Part shown: piece after piece, positions 1-8,275 of the stretch
How positions within the stretch are numbered: the stretch's first letter is position 1
Layout: each line of letters opens with the position of its first letter
Origin: JBBSNV01 sp964458605
GTDB lineage: Bacteria; Pseudomonadota; Alphaproteobacteria; Reyranellales; JAQSWP01
Length of the DNA stretch: 64,000 bases
Assembly (NCBI GenBank): GCA_964458605.1
Contig: CAYWLS010000007.1
Location: 88,410 to 152,409 of the forward strand
Direction: 5' to 3'
Program-made: the position numbers and the translations under genes
The notes under the pieces: generated by a model
What the model was told of the DNA's origin: nothing
The model's input: the letters and a program-made list of their open reading frames with translations, nothing else
The model's database searches: none

Positions 1-2
1 TC

Positions 3-320
3 GAGGGCGAATATCGCGAAGGCCAGCGCAACGGGCTGGGCGTGCTTTTCTTCGCCAATGGCGATCGCCAGGAAAGCCAGTGGCAGGACGGCAAGGCCAA
101 TGGCCGGGGCGTGCTCTACTTCACCAATGGCGAGCGCTACGAGGGCGAATTCAGCAACGGCCAGTTCAACGGCCGTGGCGTCTACACCTGGCCCGACGGC
201 CAGCGCTTCGAGGGCAGCTACCGCGACGATCAGCGCTACGGCTATGGCGTGATGCATCTGAAGGACGGCTCGACCCAATCCGGCTTCTGGGAAGGTACCA
301 AGCTGACCCGGCCGGATTGA
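3..320 (+). CDS. MORN-repeat protein, C-terminal part (5' end outside window)
   Basis: An open frame enters from the left edge and stops with TGA at 318-320. The visible 105 residues are almost entirely MORN repeats (YxGxxxxGxxxGxGxxxxxxG pattern), about four to five units such as EGEFSNGQFNGRGVYTWPDG. MORN arrays form flat beta-hairpin sheets that bind proteins or lipids; no catalytic motif is visible in this part. The next gene, about 200 bp downstream on the same strand, carries a very similar array behind a kinase domain, so this may be the tail of a paralogous kinase or a free-standing MORN partner. The missing N-terminus decides between these. Confidence 0.85.
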   Translation, partial: EGEYREGQRNGLGVLFFANGDRQESQWQDGKANGRGVLYFTNGERYEGEFSNGQFNGRGVYTWPDGQRFEGSYRDDQRYGYGVMHLKDGSTQSGFWEGTKLTRPD

Positions 321-528
321 CGCCGCGGCGGCGGCGCGGTCGTGCGCGGCGGGCCATTCGGTCGCAATCGGGCCCGGCGGCGGCGCGCGCCGGCGTCGCA
401 ATTTCGCCACAGGCCGGTGTAACCTAGGGGTCTGCCGCTTCTGTCGGCAGACGGGCTTTGGCGTCTCCCCGGCGCCGCGCCGCCCGACCACACCAGCGCC
501 GACCGCAAGAGCCGCTTCCGGGTTGCCC

Positions 529-2592
529 ATGAATGACGCTGCCGACGACTTTTCGCAGGCATTGCCGGCCAATCATGTGGTGGGCGACTACGTGATGCAG
601 CGCGTGCTGGGACACGGCGGCTTCGGCATCACCTACCTTGCCTTCGATCCGGCCCTGCGCAAGCAGGTGGCCATCAAGGAATATCTGCCGGCCGAGGTAG
701 CGCTGCGCCGCGACGGCGGTATCGTCGGCGCCCGCTCGCGCGGCGCCGAGGAGGATTTCCGCTGGGGCCTGGACCGCTTCGTCGACGAGGCGCGCACGCT
801 CGCCCGTTTCCGCCATCCCAACCTGGTGCCGGTGCTGCGCTTCTTCGAGGCCAACGGCACCGCCTACATGGTGATGGAATACGAGCGCGGCGAAAGCTTC
901 GCCCAGCATTTGCGCGGGCGGGAGACCCCCTACGACGAGGCGGCGCTGCGCCAGGTGCTGGAGCCGCTGCTCGACGGCTTGCGCACGGTACACGAGGCAG
1001 GGTTCCTGCATCGCGACATCAAGCCGGCCAATATCATCCTGAGCGACAACGGCGCGCCGGTGCTGATCGATTTCGGCGCCGCGCGCCAGGCCCTGGGCGG
1101 ACGCAGCCGCACGCTCACCAACATCGTCACCCCACGCTACGCGCCGATCGAGCAGTACAGCCTGGATCAGCGCCAGGGCCCGTGGTCCGACATATATGGC
1201 CTGGCGGCGGTGGCCCATACCGCCCTGCTCGGCGAGCCGCCGCCCGATGCGGTGTCGCGCGTGCCCGAGGACAATTACCAGCGCCTGGCGCAGCGCGGCC
1301 TGCCGGGCTGCTCGGCGGGCTTTCTGGCGGCCGTCGACTGGGGCCTCGAGGTCTTCGCCGTCGACCGACCGCAGAGCGTCGAGGAATGGCGCGAGGCGCT
1401 GACCGGCCGCCGCGCCGCGCCGCTGCCGCCCAGCGTGCCGACCCGCATGATGCGCGAGCCGCAGGCCCAGACCATCCGGCTCGACGCCGCCACCATGATC
1501 GCCCCGGCGGCTGCGCCCGCGCCGGCAGCCGCCCCGCCGCTGGTGGCCGACGATCAACCCTTGGCGATGGTGTCGGGTCCGCCGCCGGGCTCCCGGCGCG
1601 GCCTGTCGGCGCGCGGCTGGATCGTGCTGGCGGTGGTCATCGTCGTGGCCGCGGCCGGCGGCGGCAGGCTGTGGTTGGACCGCGAGCAGCCGGTCGAACA
1701 GGAAACGCGCGACGCGGTGCCGCCGCAGACCGCCGAGAGCGGTCGTCACGATCCAGGCAGGAACGCTGCCAAGCCGAACACGGCAAAGCCGCCAGCGCCC
1801 TTGCCGACGCCACGGCCTTCGCCCAGTCCTTCGCCCAGCCCGGCGACCAATCCTGCATCCGGTCCCGCGCCAGGCGCCGCACCCACGCCCAATCCGCTGC
1901 CCGTCGCACCTTCCTCGAGCCCGGCGCCGGCAGCCAATGCGGCAACCGAGACCCAGCAACTGGTGGCCGCCGCCGAGGTCAAGGCCGATGGCGCCGCCGC
2001 CGTCGCCAACAATGCCCGCACCATGGCGGGCGAGGCGCGCGACGCGGCCGACCGTGCCAGGCTGCGCGCCGCCGAGGCTGCGTCCTCGACATCGATCGCG
2101 CTGGCCACCATGGATCTGGCCGATGGCGGCCGCTACGCGGGCGAGCTCGATGCCGGCCGCCGCCAGGGTCTGGGCGTGATGCAATATGCCGACGGCCACC
2201 GCTACAGCGGCGAATGGCGCGACGATCGGCCCGACGGGCGCGGCGTGGCGGACTGGCCCGACGGGCGTCGCTACGAGGGCGAGTGGCATGGCGGCAAGCG
2301 CCAGGGCGTGGGCCGCTTCACCTGGCCGGACGGGCGTCGCTACGAGGGCGAATGGCGGGACGACCGCGCGGTCGGGTTGGGCGTCGGGCAGGTCGGCGAC
2401 AGCCAGCAACTTTCCGGCGAGTGGCGCGACACGGGCCTCAGCGGATTGGGCGTGGCCGACTGGGCCGATGGCCGCCGCTACGCGGGCCAGTGGCAGGACG
2501 GCCATATGAACGGGCGCGGCGAGATGAGCTTGCCCGGCGGCAAGCGCCAGAGCGGGACCTGGCAGAACGACACCTTCGGCAAGCCCGATTGA
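529..2592 (+). CDS. Membrane Ser/Thr protein kinase with C-terminal MORN repeats
   Basis: 687 residues from the ATG at 529 (a TTG lies 6 bp upstream). Residues about 20-290 form a Hanks-type kinase: glycine loop GHGGFG near 28-33, IKEYLP with the catalytic Lys near 50, HRDIKPAN near 161-168 and DFGAAR near 181, so it looks catalytically intact. A single hydrophobic segment at about 364-385 is followed by a Pro/Ala/Ser-rich stretch, an Ala-rich helix (about 480-530) and five to six MORN repeats to the C-terminus. The expected topology is cytoplasmic kinase with extracytoplasmic MORN array, in place of the PASTA or other sensor domain of classical receptor kinases. Neighbours are another MORN protein upstream and a cation antiporter downstream. 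Substrate unknown. Confidence 0.92.
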   Translation: MNDAADDFSQALPANHVVGDYVMQRVLGHGGFGITYLAFDPALRKQVAIKEYLPAEVALRRDGGIVGARSRGAEEDFRWGLDRFVDEARTLARFRHPNLVPVLRFFEANGTAYMVMEYERGESFAQHLRGRETPYDEAALRQVLEPLLDGLRTVHEAGFLHRDIKPANIILSDNGAPVLIDFGAARQALGGRSRTLTNIVTPRYAPIEQYSLDQRQGPWSDIYGLAAVAHTALLGEPPPDAVSRVPEDNYQRLAQRGLPGCSAGFLAAVDWGLEVFAVDRPQSVEEWREALTGRRAAPLPPSVPTRMMREPQAQTIRLDAATMIAPAAAPAPAAAPPLVADDQPLAMVSGPPPGSRRGLSARGWIVLAVVIVVAAAGGGRLWLDREQPVEQETRDAVPPQTAESGRHDPGRNAAKPNTAKPPAPLPTPRPSPSPSPSPATNPASGPAPGAAPTPNPLPVAPSSSPAPAANAATETQQLVAAAEVKADGAAAVANNARTMAGEARDAADRARLRAAEAASSTSIALATMDLADGGRYAGELDAGRRQGLGVMQYADGHRYSGEWRDDRPDGRGVADWPDGRRYEGEWHGGKRQGVGRFTWPDGRRYEGEWRDDRAVGLGVGQVGDSQQLSGEWRDTGLSGLGVADWADGRRYAGQWQDGHMNGRGEMSLPGGKRQSGTWQNDTFGKPD

Positions 2593-2690
2593 GGCGGCCG
2601 GGCCCGGCACGGGCGGCTTGCTGCAAAAGGTGAAGCCCGGGACGGAAGGCTGGATTCGGGCTCGACGATCCGGCATCGTTCGGTTGGGTC

Positions 2691-5171
2691 ATGGTTCAAA
2701 TCGTTCTGTCCATCCTGGCGGTGTCGGTGGTGCTGGCGCTGGCCAGCCTCCTGCTGCCTCTGGCGGCGCGCCTGCGCGCGCCCCATACCGTGCTGTTGGC
2801 CGCGCTCGGCATGGCGCTGGGCTTCCTGGTCGCGCTGCTGGCCGACCCCCAGCGCTTCGGCTTCGTGGGCGATATCGCCGTGGGCCTGCGCGAACTGGGC
2901 TTCACCGCCGAGGCCTTCCTGTTCATCTTCCTGCCGCCGCTGCTGTTCACCGCCGGCCTCAACATCGACGTGCGCCGTCTGGTGGACGAACTGGCCGCCG
3001 TCATCCTGATGGCGGTGGTGGCGGTGCTGGTCTGTATCGCCGTGGTGGGCCTGGCCCTGCACGAGGTCAGCGGCGAGAGCGCGGTGGCCTGCTTCCTGCT
3101 GGGCGCCATCGTCTCGACCACCGATCCGGCGGCCGTGATCGGCATCTTCCGCGACATCGGCGCACCCCGGCGCCTGTCGATCCTGGTCGAAGGCGAATCG
3201 CTGCTCAACGACGCCGCCGCCATCGCCGTGTTCGCCCTGCTGGTCGATATCATTACCGGCAAGACGGCGGAGATGAACAACGTCGAGGCGATCGTGGCCT
3301 TCCTGCGCGAGTTCCTGGGCGGGCTGGCGGTCGGCTTCGCGCTGGGGCGCATCGCCTGCTGGCTGCTGACCATCCTGGGCGGCTCCCATGTCGGTCACGT
3401 CACCATCACCATGTGCCTGGCCTATATCGCCTTCATCCTGGGCGATCGCTACCTGCATGTTTCGGGCGTGGTGGCGGTGGTGGGCTCGGCGCTGACCGTG
3501 GCGGCCTACGGGCCGACCCGCGTATCGCCCAATGCCTGGCGCAGCCTGCTCAAGGCCTGGCATCAGCTCGAATTCTGGGCCAACTCGCTGATCTTCGTGC
3601 TGGCCGCCATGCTGGCGGCGCGCGTGCTGGAAGACCTGCAGTGGCACGACCTGGGGCTGTTGGTGGTGCTGATGCTGGCGGCGCTGGTGGCGCGCGGCCT
3701 GGTGCTGTTCGGGCTGCTGCCCGGCCTGTCGGCGCTGCGCCTGGTGGCGCCGGTCGACAATCGCTACAAGGCCGTGATCGTGTGGGGCGGCCTGCGCGGC
3801 GCCGTCACCGTGGTGCTGGCGCTGGTGGCGATCGAGAGCCCCGCCATGCCCGAACCGATGCGTCATTTCATCGGCGTGCTAGCGATCCTGTTCGTGCTGT
3901 TCAGCCTGTTCGTCAACGGCACCACTTTGCGCCTGCTGATGCGTTCCTTCGGCCTCAACAGGCTCGGCGCCACAGAACTGGCGCTGCGCGACCGCGCCAT
4001 GGTGCTGTCGCGCCATCGCATCGCCGACCAGGTCAAGATCGTGGCGCGCACCTATGGGCTGGAATCGGCACTGCCCAAGATCCTGCCCGGCCTGGCCGAC
4101 AGCGAAAGCGGAGAGGGCGGTGCGGCGCAGATCGGTGTCGAGGAGGCCACCCAGGTCGGCTTGCTGACGCTGGCGGCGCGCGAGAAGGAGCTTTATCTGC
4201 GCCACTTCGAGGAGCGCATCGTCTCGCGCCGCATGGTGGCGCGGCTGGTCGCGGCCGCCGAGCGGCTGGCCGACATGGCCAAGGCGCATGGTTCGCAGGG
4301 CTATGCCGAGGGCACCCGCCGCTTCGCCGAGCGCAGCCTGTCGCTGCGCATGGCCCTGGCTCTGAACCGGCGGCTGGGCATCGAGGGGCCGTTGTCGCAG
4401 CAACTGGCCGATCACTGCGAAATGCTGCTGACCGGCCAGTTGGTGCTGGGCGAATTGCTGCACTTCAACCGCGCCCAGCTCAATCCGCTGCTGGGCAGCG
4501 CGGTGGCCGCCGGCCTGGCCGACATGCTGGAGAAGCGGCGCGAATCGATCGACGGGGCGCTCTCGGCGCTGTCGCTGCAATACGGCGGCTATGCCGACAA
4601 GATGCGCCAGCAATACCTGACCCGCGCCGCCTTGCGGTTCGAGGGCGCCGAATACGATCGCCAGGTCAGCGAAGGCATCATCAGCCACGAAGTCTACGAC
4701 GATCTGCAGCGCCAGCTGGCCCAGCGCCGCGCCGCGGCTTCGCAGCGCCCGCCGCTGGACCTGGGACTGGAGCTGCGCGACATGATCGCCCGGGTGCCGA
4801 TGTTCGCCGACCTCGACAACGAGGCAGCGGCGCTGCTGGGCCGGCTGCTGCGCCCGGTGATGGCGCTGCCGGGGGAGGAGATCCTCACCAAGGGCGCGCG
4901 CGGCCGGGAGATGTATTTCATCGCCTCCGGCGCGGTCGAGGTGCTGGTCGGGGTCGGCGCGGTGCGGCTGGAAGCCGGCGACTTTTTCGGCGAACTGGCC
5001 TTGCTGGCGGATCGTCCGCGCACCGCCGATGTCGTGGCGGTGGGCTATTGCCACCTGCTGGAACTCAGCCGGTCCGATCTGCGACGCATCCTGCGGGCCA
5101 ATCCCGGGCTGCGCCAGGAAATCGAAAAAGTGGCGGCCGAGCGGCTTTCCACCCACGAGACCAAGCGCTGA
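2691..5171 (+). CDS. CPA1-type Na+/H+ antiporter with cyclic-nucleotide-binding-like domain
   Basis: 826 residues starting at the ATG 2691. The first about 400 residues contain 11-12 hydrophobic segments and CPA1/NhaP hallmarks: STTDPAAVIGIF, GESLLNDAAAIAVF and WGGLRGAVTV. A long cytoplasmic helical region follows (about 400-690), then a cNMP-binding-like domain at about 695-805 with FADLDNE, YFIASGAVEVL and GDFFGELALL. Such proteins exchange Na+ or K+ for H+ across the inner membrane, with the C-terminal tail gating transport. The phosphate-binding cassette of true cAMP binders (RxAT/S) appears as RPRTADVVA, so nucleotide binding is plausible but unproven. It starts about 100 bp after the kinase gene and may be co-transcribed. 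Confidence 0.92.
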   Translation: MVQIVLSILAVSVVLALASLLLPLAARLRAPHTVLLAALGMALGFLVALLADPQRFGFVGDIAVGLRELGFTAEAFLFIFLPPLLFTAGLNIDVRRLVDELAAVILMAVVAVLVCIAVVGLALHEVSGESAVACFLLGAIVSTTDPAAVIGIFRDIGAPRRLSILVEGESLLNDAAAIAVFALLVDIITGKTAEMNNVEAIVAFLREFLGGLAVGFALGRIACWLLTILGGSHVGHVTITMCLAYIAFILGDRYLHVSGVVAVVGSALTVAAYGPTRVSPNAWRSLLKAWHQLEFWANSLIFVLAAMLAARVLEDLQWHDLGLLVVLMLAALVARGLVLFGLLPGLSALRLVAPVDNRYKAVIVWGGLRGAVTVVLALVAIESPAMPEPMRHFIGVLAILFVLFSLFVNGTTLRLLMRSFGLNRLGATELALRDRAMVLSRHRIADQVKIVARTYGLESALPKILPGLADSESGEGGAAQIGVEEATQVGLLTLAAREKELYLRHFEERIVSRRMVARLVAAAERLADMAKAHGSQGYAEGTRRFAERSLSLRMALALNRRLGIEGPLSQQLADHCEMLLTGQLVLGELLHFNRAQLNPLLGSAVAAGLADMLEKRRESIDGALSALSLQYGGYADKMRQQYLTRAALRFEGAEYDRQVSEGIISHEVYDDLQRQLAQRRAAASQRPPLDLGLELRDMIARVPMFADLDNEAAALLGRLLRPVMALPGEEILTKGARGREMYFIASGAVEVLVGVGAVRLEAGDFFGELALLADRPRTADVVAVGYCHLLELSRSDLRRILRANPGLRQEIEKVAAERLSTHETKR

Positions 5172-5392
5172 CCTTGCCGACAGGTTGTACCGCCGCCACG
5201 GGCAATATCCCTAATTTTCAGTGTCATCGTACCGCGAGCGTGGCTTTGCAGTCACAGTGGCGCAGCATTGCTGCAACAGCGAGGCATGTCATACATCCGG
5301 TCGCTTCTGCCGGCTCTAAATATCCCTATGATCGTATTGCAAGCGTATCGGTTCGCCGCTCGGCCTGACCGGCGGCGCTTACAGGTGTGGTA

Positions 5393-7114
5393 ATGCGGGT
5401 TCGGCGTCTTTTGGGTCATGTCTGGCTTCTTGGCTTCGCCATGCTGCTCGCCTTGGGTTTGGTGGCAGCGCCGGCCCGGGCGGAATTGCCCGATCGCATA
5501 AGGCTCATCGTCGCCAGCGACGGCCCCAGCCAGTTGGCGGGCGACCAGCTCGATCTGGCCGCGCTCAAGCGCTTCTACGAGCCGCGCCAGTTCGCGCCGG
5601 CCTGGCTGGGTTCGGCCACGCCGCTGGATCGCGAGGCATTGCTGACGGCTATCGAGCAGGCCTCCGACCAGGGACTGGACCCCAGCGACTATCATCTCGC
5701 CGCCCTGAAGGCGCGCGCCAGCGCCGGCGACGAGACGCGGCAGGCCGAATTCGACGTCCTGCTGTCGGACGCCTTCCTGCGCTATGCCAGCAACATGCGC
5801 ATGGGCCGGGTGCGCATTTCCAGCATCGAGGCCGACTGGGCCGTGCAGCCAACGCCGTTCGACGCGGTGGCGGCGCTGAACGCAGTGGTCTCGTCCGACG
5901 ATTTCCGCAAGCTCCTGGCTTCGCTGCCGCCGAGCCGTCCCGACTACGCGCGGCTGGTGGCCCTGCTCAAGCAGTGGCGCGAGGAGATCAAGAACGCCGA
6001 TCCCTGGCCCAGCGTCATGCCCGGCCCCTCGATCAAGAAGGGCGCGGCCGACGACCGCCTGCTGGCCGTGCGGGCGCGGCTGATCGCCGATGGCGATCTG
6101 CCGGCGGACCAGAGCCAGGGCAATGTGCTGGACGACAAGCTGATGGCGGCGCTGAAGAAGTTCCAGGCGCGCTATGGCTTGGATCCCGATGGGCTGGTCG
6201 GCGCGCGTACCATCCTGATGATGAACGTGTCCCGCGCCACCCGGATCGAGCAGTTGCTGGCGACCCTGGAACGGCTGCGCAGCCTGCCGCGCGACCTGCC
6301 CTACACCGGCATCTACGTCAACGCCGCGGCCCAGGAAGCGGTGATGATCGAGGATGGCCAGCCGGTGTTCACCGCCCATGTCATCGTCGGCACGCCGAAT
6401 CATCCCACGCCGGTGGTGGCGGCGCATTTCAGCTCCCTGCAGCTCAATCCGCCGTGGACCATTCCCCAGTCGATCGCGGTCAACGAGATCCTGCCGCAGC
6501 TCAAGCGCGATCCGCAGTATCTGGCCAAGCAGAACATGATCATCCTCAACCGCGACGACGATCCGCAGGGCTACGGCGTCGACTGGCAGCGCTATTCGAA
6601 GAACTATTTCCCGTTCGTGCTGCGTCAGCTCGCCAGCCCCAAGACGGCGCTGGGCCTGCTGGTGTTCGAGATGCCCAACAAGTTCGACGTCTATCTGCAC
6701 GACACGCCGGACCGGCGCCTGTTCGCGCTGGGCGACCGCTTCTTCAGCCATGGTTGCGTGCGGGTCGAGAATCCGCGGGTGCTGGCGAGCTATCTGCTGC
6801 GCAACAATCCGCAATGGACGGCCGAGGCGCTCGACGACGCCATCGCCACCGGCGAGACCCAGCGCATCATGCTGGCGCGCGCCGTGCCGATCTTCCTGCT
6901 CTACCAGACGGTCTTTGTCGATCGCGACGACCAGGTGCAGTTCCGCGACGACACCTATGGCCGGGACTGGCGGCTGAACGTGGCGGTGGCCCGCCTGCAC
7001 GAAGGCACCTTGCCGGCCAATCAGGTGATGTTTGCCCCGCCGCCGCCCTCGGCCGATGCCGGCCGGCCCGGCTCGACCGTCGGCAAGCCCGCCACCTCCT
7101 TGGGCAGCAAGTGA
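5393..7114 (+). CDS. ycbB: L,D-transpeptidase, YcbB/LdtD type
   Basis: 573 residues from the ATG at 5393; a GTG 6 bp upstream is an alternative. An N-terminal signal peptide (residues about 8-30, ending APARA) sends it to the periplasm. The order is the YcbB order: an L,D-transpeptidase scaffold domain (about 35-190), a peptidoglycan-binding segment (KKFQARYGLDPDGLVG, near 250-270), then a YkuD catalytic domain with SHGCVRVENP, whose Cys is the nucleophile. It forms 3-3 (mDAP-mDAP) cross-links in peptidoglycan. The next gene is a YcbK/MepK homologue, which hydrolyses the same bonds; E. coli has the same ycbB-ycbK neighbourhood. The 220 bp upstream are AT-richer and probably hold the promoter. 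Confidence 0.95.
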   Translation: MRVRRLLGHVWLLGFAMLLALGLVAAPARAELPDRIRLIVASDGPSQLAGDQLDLAALKRFYEPRQFAPAWLGSATPLDREALLTAIEQASDQGLDPSDYHLAALKARASAGDETRQAEFDVLLSDAFLRYASNMRMGRVRISSIEADWAVQPTPFDAVAALNAVVSSDDFRKLLASLPPSRPDYARLVALLKQWREEIKNADPWPSVMPGPSIKKGAADDRLLAVRARLIADGDLPADQSQGNVLDDKLMAALKKFQARYGLDPDGLVGARTILMMNVSRATRIEQLLATLERLRSLPRDLPYTGIYVNAAAQEAVMIEDGQPVFTAHVIVGTPNHPTPVVAAHFSSLQLNPPWTIPQSIAVNEILPQLKRDPQYLAKQNMIILNRDDDPQGYGVDWQRYSKNYFPFVLRQLASPKTALGLLVFEMPNKFDVYLHDTPDRRLFALGDRFFSHGCVRVENPRVLASYLLRNNPQWTAEALDDAIATGETQRIMLARAVPIFLLYQTVFVDRDDQVQFRDDTYGRDWRLNVAVARLHEGTLPANQVMFAPPPPSADAGRPGSTVGKPATSLGSK

Positions 7115-7359
7115 TCGCCGGGGCCGGCGGATGAGTGCAGGGGCGGCTCCGAGCCTGTTCCGTGCGCAAGGCGAACGCCTGCGGTAGCATTTTCTCGGGA
7201 AAGCCCGGCACCCGCGACTATTTGGCCCGAAACATGCATTCCCCTGACACCGTCATGGGAAATCCAGGGTTGCCCCTGATTTCCGCATGGTGTTAACCTC
7301 GCGGTCGCGCCGCGGCTTTTGGGGCCAAAGCGACGAAGCCGTAAATGTTTGGGGAGTCC

Positions 7360-7938
7360 ATGACCAAGCGAAGCACACTTGGCCGACGCGAATTCTTTAC
7401 GTTCTCAGCAACAGCATTGACTCTGGCCGCCGCGGCCAGCGTCTTCTCGACTCCGGTTTTGGCCGCCCCCGCGGTGGTCACCAAGCCCAATCCGTTGATC
7501 AAGACCTTGAGTATGATCAACCTGAATACCGGCGAAAGCGGCACTTACACATACGCGGAAAACGGTGCGGTCGATCCCTCGGCGCTGGAAAAAATCAACT
7601 TCCTGCTGCGCGATTCCCATAACGGGGAGACCCACGACATCAGTGTCGATCTGTTGAACCTCCTGGTCAGCCTGCGGCAAAAGCTCAATACGTCAGTGGC
7701 TTACCAAGTGGTTTGCGGGTATCGCTCGCAGGAGACCAACGAGGAACTGGCCGCTCACACGCGGGGCGTGGCCAAGAACTCCTATCATATGGATGGCATG
7801 GCGATCGATCTGCGCGTGCCCGGCCGCAATCTGCGGCAGGTGCGCGACGCGGCCGTTCGCCTGTCCCAGGGCGGCGTGGGCTTCTATCCGCGCAGCAATT
7901 TCGTCCATGTCGATGTCGGGCCGGTCCGCCGCTGGTAG
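7360..7938 (+). CDS. mepK: YcbK/MepK-like murein endopeptidase (DUF882), Tat-exported
   Basis: 192 residues. The ATG at 7360 is preferred over the in-frame ATG at 7345 because GGGGAG lies just before 7360. The N-terminus is a Tat signal: RREFF followed by a hydrophobic stretch ending PVLAAP. The mature part is a DUF882/M15-type metallopeptidase with SYHMDGMAIDLRV (the zinc-site SxHxxGxAxD pattern) and a late FVHVDVG. E. coli MepK cleaves 3-3 cross-links; the adjacent L,D-transpeptidase that makes them supports the same role here. A hairpin with a T-rich tail follows the gene. The family call is firm; the exact bond specificity is inferred. Confidence 0.92.
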   Translation: MTKRSTLGRREFFTFSATALTLAAAASVFSTPVLAAPAVVTKPNPLIKTLSMINLNTGESGTYTYAENGAVDPSALEKINFLLRDSHNGETHDISVDLLNLLVSLRQKLNTSVAYQVVCGYRSQETNEELAAHTRGVAKNSYHMDGMAIDLRVPGRNLRQVRDAAVRLSQGGVGFYPRSNFVHVDVGPVRRW

Positions 7939-7982
7939 GATCGACGTCGATATCGGGCAATCTGCCCACAAATTCAGCAGGC

Positions 7983-8012
7983 GGCGGGTCGATGACCCGC
8001 CGTTTTGCGTTT
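7983..8012 (+). terminator. Rho-independent terminator after mepK
   Basis: A perfect 8-bp stem GGCGGGTC/GACCCGCC (7983-7990 with 7994-8001), a 3-base loop and a GTTTTGCGTTT tail lie 45 bp after the mepK stop. It separates the murein pair from the ATP-grasp operon. The rest of the 337-bp gap (8013-8275) shows no credible gene; it presumably holds the promoter of the next operon. Confidence 0.8.
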
Positions 8013-8275
8013 GGGATGCCGAGATGGCGGGCCGCCGGCGTGACGGCGGCGCCTTGCGGCGCAGTTCGCGGATGGGTCGGCCTGACGCCAGTTGCCGCAG
8101 GCGGCAAGACGGTGGCCCGGCGCATTGCGCCATGGCACGATGTTTGCGTTTTTCCAATCGCTTAGCCGGCCACCGGCCCTGCTGGGTCGGCGGGCTGGGG
8201 CGGAGACTGGCCGAAGACAGGCCTGAGACTGGCCGGAGCGGGCGGGAAAGCGGCGGCGGATCGGGGAGCTGGCCT

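Noticed and set aside
424..2676. A 750-codon minus-strand ORF antisense to the kinase gene
   Set aside because: High-GC genomes give long antisense open frames. Its translation is Arg/His/Ala/Gly-rich with no motif, while the plus strand encodes an evident kinase-MORN protein.
7793..8275. Long N-terminal extension of the ATP-grasp protein starting at 7793
   Set aside because: It runs through the mepK gene and its terminator and has no family similarity.
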